From: Gammaproteobacteria bacterium
GTDB taxonomy: Bacteria > Pseudomonadota > Gammaproteobacteria > Natronospirales > REEB76
Direction of reading: 5' to 3'
Assembly (NCBI GenBank): GCA_028871235.1
Contig: JAGWNO010000087.1
Span: forward strand, 1 to 8,684
DNA length: 8,684 nt
Shown: positions 4,726-8,684 of the stretch, piece by piece
Layout of the letters: each line of letters begins with the position of its first letter
How positions within the stretch are numbered: the stretch's first letter is position 1
Made by a program: the position numbers and the translations under genes
Notes under the pieces: generated by a model
The model's input: only the letters and a program-made list of their open reading frames with translations
Told to the model about the DNA's origin: nothing
Databases searched by the model: none

Positions 4726-6090
4726 ATGACGGCCCGGCTTTGGGGATTGATGGAGCTTCCTGTGCGGCGGTTACTCCCGGTCTTGCTGGTCCTGACCGCA
4801 CTGCTCCTCTGTGCCCGGAGTTACGCCGCAACGGAGCCAGCCGCCGGAAACGGTGAGACCGCGTATGCCGAGGGCGTCGCCGCATTCCAGGCGGGCGATT
4901 ACACCCGCGCGCTCGACGCGTTCCTGCGGGCCCGAGCTGCGGGATACCAGGGCGTGCGACTCGACTACAGCCTGGGCGCCACCTATTACCGTCTGGGCCG
5001 CTATGCCCCGGCGAAGCGCGAGTTCGAAAGCCTGCTGCATGCCAGGGGCCTTGCCGCGCTCTGTCATTACAATCTGGGACTGATTGCCGTCGCCCAAGGC
5101 GACCGCAGCACCGCACTGCGGGAATTCCAGAGCGCCTATGCCGGGGCATCCCAGCCGGACATAAAACGGCTCGCCGCCGCCGAGATCGCCCGTCTCACGC
5201 CAAGCACCTCACGCCCTGCACGCTGGTTCGGGTTTGCGAACCTGTCCGCCGGCTATGACGACAACGTCGCGTTCGCACCCCAGTCCGGGCTGGCGCTGCC
5301 GTCGCGTCAGGGATCGACGCTGATGACCGTATTGGCCGGCGGTGCCGGCCAGTTGACCGGGTCGTATGCGAACGGCATCCAGCTGTCCGGCAGTTACTAC
5401 GGCACGGATTATCAGCGCCTGAGCCAGTACAACGAAACCATGCTGACTCTCGGATCCCAGTACCGGTACGTATCGGACCCCTGGTCGGCGCGGGTCGGGG
5501 TGTCGGGCAGTGATGTCAGCCTCGGCGGAGCCGGCTTCGAGACGCTGGGCTCCTTGCAACTGGAAGCGAAGAAAACACTCGCCGGCGGCAACCGGCTGGC
5601 GGCCGGTTACCAATATCAGCACGTATCCGGAGACCGGAGCTTCGATTACCTGAGCGGATGGCAACAACAGGCGTTCATAGAAGACGAGATCACGGCTCCC
5701 GGCTACGAAGCGACCTTCGGCTATCAGCATGAAATCAACCGGCGCAACGATCTCACGCTGGGTACGGAATTCCTCAGCGCCTCGCCTACCCGCAACCGCC
5801 TGTACGCGCAACTCAAGCTGCGCTCCACGGATCTGCTGAGCTGGGAAATGGGCATGACCTATGAGAAGAGCTCCTACGGCAAACCCGACATCCTGGTCAG
5901 CGGCAATACCACCACCACGATCGGGCGAAGCGATGCGCTCTATATCGGCAGGATCGGGGCTGGGTACAAACTCGCGAAGTGGTGGAACCTGAAAGCCGAA
6001 TACCGCTATCTGAAAAACGCGTCGAATGTCGGGACATATTCCTACCAGAGCAATCGTTATTCGCTATCCCTCGAATATCTGATGTTTTAA
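4726..6090 (+). CDS. TPR-containing outer-membrane beta-barrel protein
   Basis: A 454-residue exported protein in two parts. After a signal peptide (hydrophobic core about 16-29, cleavage near SYA34|AT) come three TPR-like helical repeats at about 44-145 (AYAEGVAAFQAGDYTRALDAF, LGATYYRLGRYAPAKREFE, NLGLIAVAQGDRSTALREFQ). From about 165 onward, alternating aromatic and polar strands (FANLSAGYDDNV, SGSYYGTDY, AGYQYQH, AEYRYLKN) form a predicted outer-membrane barrel of about 14 strands. The chain ends in LEYLMF, a C-terminal Phe typical of BAM-inserted proteins. The layout recalls Slam-type and other periplasmic-TPR/barrel proteins used in export or surface display, but the exact family is not certain. 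AGGT lies 6 bases before the ATG at 4726; the ATG at 4750 gives a neater signal peptide but a poorly spaced ribosome site. It follows the sigma operon in the same direction. Confidence 0.85.
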   Translation: MTARLWGLMELPVRRLLPVLLVLTALLLCARSYAATEPAAGNGETAYAEGVAAFQAGDYTRALDAFLRARAAGYQGVRLDYSLGATYYRLGRYAPAKREFESLLHARGLAALCHYNLGLIAVAQGDRSTALREFQSAYAGASQPDIKRLAAAEIARLTPSTSRPARWFGFANLSAGYDDNVAFAPQSGLALPSRQGSTLMTVLAGGAGQLTGSYANGIQLSGSYYGTDYQRLSQYNETMLTLGSQYRYVSDPWSARVGVSGSDVSLGGAGFETLGSLQLEAKKTLAGGNRLAAGYQYQHVSGDRSFDYLSGWQQQAFIEDEITAPGYEATFGYQHEINRRNDLTLGTEFLSASPTRNRLYAQLKLRSTDLLSWEMGMTYEKSSYGKPDILVSGNTTTTIGRSDALYIGRIGAGYKLAKWWNLKAEYRYLKNASNVGTYSYQSNRYSLSLEYLMF

Positions 6091-6106
6091 GCCCGCTGCG
6101 CGGCTT
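6089..6106. terminator. Compact hairpin between convergent stops
   Basis: AAGCC-(C)-GC, loop TGC, GC-GGCTT forms a 7-bp stem with one bulge. It overlaps the last bases of both stop codons of the convergent TPR/barrel and cyclase genes. Neither side has a T tract, so termination strength is doubtful. It may only protect the 3' ends. Confidence 0.3.
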
Positions 6107-6770
6107 ATGCGGAGCCTTGAACAATCGCGTAGGCACGCACCGGGAATGTGCCGAACTGTTTCACCTTGACCGGCACCGCGTGGAAGCGAAAACCGGCATC
6201 CGGAAGCTGCCCCAGATTGCATAGATGCTCGCAGATGGGGATATCGGCGCCCAAAAGGATTGAATGGGCCGGGCGGCGCCCGTCCGCGATGTCGTCGATA
6301 TTCAACGAATCTATACCCACCAGTGCCGCGCCCTGCTCTTTCAGATACCTCGCCGCGGCTTCCGTCAGAAACGGATGGCCTTCGAAATACCGGTCCGTGC
6401 GCCAGTGGCGCGCCCAGCCGGTATGCACCAGCACTGCCTTGCCGCGCAGCTCTGCGCCCGCGAACAATTCCGACCCGATGGCACGCACTCCCGATTTGGC
6501 GTGAAACACGATGCCCTCGAGATCAGCGAGTGATTCCAAAGGTAACTCGGACAAATCCTTGCCATGCGCATAACGATGAAACGGCGCATCCACGTAGGTA
6601 CCGGTGTTGGCCACCATCTCGATCTTGCCGATATGGAACGTGGTGCCGTCGCTGTAGTGGGATTTGGAAGCTTCGCGGGTCAGATAGTCGCAGACGATGG
6701 GCGCCGGCAGACCCTTGTAGGTGATCATGCCGTGTTCGACGGTGTGGCTGAGATCGATAATATCCTGCAT
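6105..6770 (-). CDS. Cyclase/kynurenine-formamidase-like family hydrolase
   Basis: A 221-residue cytosolic metal-dependent hydrolase of the COG1878 'cyclase' family, which includes kynurenine formamidase and isatin hydrolase. Family marks in order: IIDLSHTVEHGM at the start, the metal-site region N55-T-G-T-Y-V-D61-A-P-F-H65-R, VLVHTGWARHW, an HPFLTEAAARYLKEQG stretch, VGIDSLNIDD, and a late AHSILLGADIPICEHL segment. The classic motif is HxGTHxDxPxH; here the first and second His are Asn and Tyr. The same N-T-G-T-Y variant occurs in a known subgroup, so it is probably functional, but the metal site must differ. The substrate is unknown. The ATG at 6770 matches the family start; an ATG at 6836 would add 22 unrelated residues. 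It converges on the barrel gene with 14 bases between stops. Confidence 0.88.
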   Translation of the reverse strand: MQDIIDLSHTVEHGMITYKGLPAPIVCDYLTREASKSHYSDGTTFHIGKIEMVANTGTYVDAPFHRYAHGKDLSELPLESLADLEGIVFHAKSGVRAIGSELFAGAELRGKAVLVHTGWARHWRTDRYFEGHPFLTEAAARYLKEQGAALVGIDSLNIDDIADGRRPAHSILLGADIPICEHLCNLGQLPDAGFRFHAVPVKVKQFGTFPVRAYAIVQGSA

Positions 6771-6859
6771 GCAACCGTATCCACTTTGTAAACTATTCAA
6801 AAGCAAGGGTAGACGAATACAAACCCCAGCCACCAACGATCAAGGAGGAACACATCCGT

Positions 6860-7729
6860 CTAACTCACGTCTCCGGCTTTGGCCCTGGACGTGAAACGCC
6901 ATTCGCCGAGTATCACCGCCAGCACCACCATCGCACCGCCTACGAAGCCGCGCACACCCAGGGTTTCGTGCAGCCAGAGCCAGCCGAACAGCGCCGCGAA
7001 TACCGGCTCCATGGCATAGATCACCGCGGCCTTCTCCGCCGATACATGCCGCTGGCCCACCGCCTGCAGGAACAGCATGGCGGCGCTTGCCACCACGCCA
7101 AGATAGAGCAGCGCTGGCCACACGGGCTGCGCACGCGCCGGCAGAGTGGCCAGCGCGTTGCCGTGCAGATGCGTGACCAGCAACCAGACGCCGCTGATCA
7201 CTGCCATCGCGACAATCTGGGTTGCGGCAAGGGTGCGCGAGTCATGCGCATGGATACGGCGCGACAACAGGATGACGTAGATGGCGTAGGCGAGCGCGCA
7301 GGCCAGGGTCGCGCCGTCTCCGATCAGGTTGCCGCCGCTCTCCCAGGACATGAGGCCGATGCCGGTACAGGCCAGCGCTGCCGCGCTGACTATTTGCAGG
7401 CTGAGGCGGCCGCCCAGCAACAACCCGAGGAAAGGCACCATCAACACGTTGAGGCTGGTGATGAAGGCGCTGCGGTTGGATGAGATGTATTCCAGCCCCA
7501 CCGCCTGCGCCACGTAGGACACCAGCGCCACCGTGCCCAGCAACAGGCCGTCCCGCCAGGCAGCGCGGGAGGCTTTGAGCGCGAAAGGCAGCATGCAGAT
7601 GCCAGCCACCAGAAAGCGCAATGCCGTGATTTCCACGCCGCTCAGATGGGCGGACGTCGCCCGGATGATGGGAAACGTCGTGCCCCACACCAGGGTCACG
7701 AACAGCAGCACCAGCACGCTGGGATTCAC
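6860..7729 (-). CDS. EamA/DMT-family transporter
   Basis: A 289-residue inner-membrane protein of the drug/metabolite transporter superfamily, with two EamA repeats and about ten membrane helices. Repeat 1 begins with VLVLLFVTLVWGTTFPIIR (the WG-x-x-F/P signature) and has ALRFLVAGI; repeat 2 begins near LIGDGATLACALAYAIYVIL and ends with AVIYAMEPVFAALFGWLWLHETL, the characteristic EPVFAALFGW-LHE stretch. EamA carriers export amino acids or other small metabolites; the substrate here is unknown. I chose the GTG at 7729 because GAGGAG lies 6 bases upstream and the hydrophobic segment follows at once; the ATG at 7780 would add 17 polar residues. It is followed by the cyclase gene 89 bases on, so an operon with it is possible but unproven. 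Confidence 0.92.
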   Translation of the reverse strand: MNPSVLVLLFVTLVWGTTFPIIRATSAHLSGVEITALRFLVAGICMLPFALKASRAAWRDGLLLGTVALVSYVAQAVGLEYISSNRSAFITSLNVLMVPFLGLLLGGRLSLQIVSAAALACTGIGLMSWESGGNLIGDGATLACALAYAIYVILLSRRIHAHDSRTLAATQIVAMAVISGVWLLVTHLHGNALATLPARAQPVWPALLYLGVVASAAMLFLQAVGQRHVSAEKAAVIYAMEPVFAALFGWLWLHETLGVRGFVGGAMVVLAVILGEWRFTSRAKAGDVS

Positions 7730-7735
7730 CGGTTT

Positions 7736-7741
7736 CTCCTC
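7736..7741 (-). promoter_or_regulatory. Shine-Dalgarno site supporting the GTG start of the EamA gene
   Basis: GAGGAG on the minus strand lies 6 bases before GTG (7727-7729). A TAGAAT sequence (7756-7761) is a plausible -10 element just upstream, without a clear -35. Confidence 0.6.
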
Positions 7742-7828
7742 TGGAGCAAGCAGCGATTCTACCGTATTGAACCGGAACAACCGCTCAGGGGGATTATTCG
7801 CCCTCTGCGTTTATTCACGCACACCGAA

Positions 7829-8293
7829 TCAAGCAACCCGTTTCCACCGCAGTGTCCGGACGATGGGTTCTCCATCGGCGGTGGCGGTATCAAGACGGAT
7901 GACGAGTTCGTCCCCGATAACCGTCATATCGCGGGTTAGTATCTGCCCTACATTTTCAGGAGAAAGCGCCCCGTTCAAGCGTTGGGTAACCGTGCCGTGA
8001 ACATCGTCGACCGTGTAGGTGCCGAAATAGGCGTCATAGCCGCCACGGGCACGGCTGTTATTGGGCGCTGAGCTTGCAGTGCTTGTTTCTGGCTCAAGAC
8101 CACGCTCGCGTTTCATGAACTGAGCGGCGAAGTATCCGCCGCGATCATAAGTCAGGAGTGCGATGGGATCCGCACCAAGTGAAGGATCGATGCGGCGTTC
8201 GCTATTCCGTGTGTAATCCTCCCGCGATACTAATTCCCACGTGCCAATCAGGGTTGCCGATAGCGGTTGTCGCGAAGAGGTTGTTGCCTTCAT
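7829..8293 (-). CDS. Lipocalin-like domain protein
   Basis: A 154-residue protein matching the bacterial lipocalin-like family (Lipocalin_5 type). It starts with LIGTWELVSRE, the G-x-W opening of a lipocalin-like barrel, then has IDPSLGADPIALLTYDRGGYFAAQFMKR and GYDAYFGTYTVDDVHGTVTQ. It ends with LVIRLDTATADGEPIVRTLRWKRV. No signal peptide is seen, so it is probably cytosolic. The family is small and of unknown ligand, often assigned to stress or small-molecule handling without proof. AGGAAG lies 8 bases before the ATG at 8293. The EamA gene begins 99 bases after its stop. Confidence 0.9.
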   Translation of the reverse strand: MKATTSSRQPLSATLIGTWELVSREDYTRNSERRIDPSLGADPIALLTYDRGGYFAAQFMKRERGLEPETSTASSAPNNSRARGGYDAYFGTYTVDDVHGTVTQRLNGALSPENVGQILTRDMTVIGDELVIRLDTATADGEPIVRTLRWKRVA

Positions 8294-8312
8294 GTTGGTA
8301 TCTTCCTATGAC

Positions 8313-8342
8313 CTTATCGCAAGCTAATGCATGCACAGACAA
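8313..8342 (-). promoter_or_regulatory. Candidate sigma-70 promoter for the lipocalin-like gene
   Basis: On the minus strand TTGTCT (8337-8342), an 18-base spacer, then GATAAG (8313-8318). Each hexamer matches the consensus at four of six bases. It sits in a locally AT-rich gap just upstream of the ATG at 8293. The match is modest. Confidence 0.35.
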
Positions 8343-8368
8343 AAACAGGTTATCTAATAAGAGTAACC
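8341..8368 (-). terminator. Weak terminator after the VOC-family gene
   Basis: On the minus strand GGTTA pairs with TAACC (8364-8368 with 8348-8352) around an 11-base loop and is followed by TGTTTTTG. The stem is short and AT-rich, but position and T tract fit a terminator 17 bases after the VOC stop. Confidence 0.4.
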
Positions 8369-8384
8369 ACCCAATTCATCTGAT

Positions 8385-8684
8385 TCATTTCGGCTTCGGC
8401 GCATGCCAATTGCGCGGAACCGGCTGCAACAGGCTCACGCGGTTGCCTTCGGTATCCACGAAAGAGACATATTGTCCGACGCCGGGAATTTCCATGGGTT
8501 CGCCCAGCACTTTTCCACCGGCCTCCTTGACCTTCTTCATGGACACCTTGATATCGTCCACGGCAACCACGACTGACGGGTGTTGCATGGGCCAGTCGGG
8601 TTTCTTCTCGAAAAAGCCGCCGTTGATGGCGCCGGGCCGCTTGGGGCCCTTCTCGTCCATTTCGGTGGTGGTGGCCAGCAGATA
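8385..8684 (-). CDS. VOC-family (glyoxalase/bleomycin-resistance superfamily) protein, partial
   Basis: The visible 99 C-terminal residues run to a TGA stop; the N-terminus lies beyond the right edge, because the frame stays open to base 8684 (YLLATTTEMDEKG...). The sequence contains PGAINGGFFEK, then HPSVVVAVDDIKVSMKKVKEAGG and GEPMEIPGVGQYVSFVDTEGN, typical of the second beta-alpha-beta-beta-beta module of VOC proteins. The late Glu in DTEGN is the usual metal-ligand position. Members are dioxygenases, isomerases or resistance proteins; most like this are unassigned. The ATG at 8660 is internal, not the true start. Confidence 0.92.
   Translation of the reverse strand, partial: YLLATTTEMDEKGPKRPGAINGGFFEKKPDWPMQHPSVVVAVDDIKVSMKKVKEAGGKVLGEPMEIPGVGQYVSFVDTEGNRVSLLQPVPRNWHAPKPK

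Noticed and set aside
6844..6852. Perfect AAGGAGG on the plus strand just after the EamA stop
   Set aside because: No start codon follows at a usable distance on that strand, and the frame beyond is antisense to the EamA gene; probably chance.

Overview
The window looks like a chromosomal segment of a GC-rich Gammaproteobacterium. The signs are high GC, a PsiF-type tail, MAPEG, lipocalin-like and VOC proteins of proteobacterial type, strong Shine-Dalgarno sites and outer-membrane features. I cannot fix the genus. I see no mobile element, CRISPR array, tRNA or rRNA, so this reads as ordinary chromosome with one coherent regulatory locus in the middle.

Layout: (1) 1-139 is the 3' end of a PsiF-repeat gene (+) with a clear Rho-independent terminator. 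(2) 172-1411 is a minus-strand pair, a MAPEG membrane protein followed by a class I SAM methyltransferase. (3) 1555-4461 is the core locus. A DUF4382 lipoprotein gene (-) is divergent from an ECF sigma factor gene (+). The sigma gene overlaps a membrane-bound zinc-type anti-sigma gene, and a gene for a secreted Gln/Ala/Pro-rich protein follows. (4) 4726-6090 is a TPR plus outer-membrane beta-barrel protein (+), preceded by a 264-base gap. (5) 6105-8684 is a series of minus-strand metabolic or housekeeping-type genes: a cyclase/formamidase-family hydrolase, an EamA transporter, a lipocalin-like protein, and a VOC-family protein cut by the window edge.

The main observation is that GGAACC, exactly 16 bases, then CGTT occurs three times, always in the sigma locus. 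One copy is upstream of the sigma gene, one is upstream of the divergent lipoprotein gene, and one is at the end of the sigma coding region ahead of the anti-sigma gene. This has the form of an ECF -35/-10 promoter. It suggests a self-contained regulon in which the sigma factor drives its own gene, its anti-sigma gene and the DUF4382 lipoprotein gene. The Q-rich periplasmic protein and possibly the TPR/barrel protein would be envelope partners. The promoter pattern is seen directly; the regulon is inferred.
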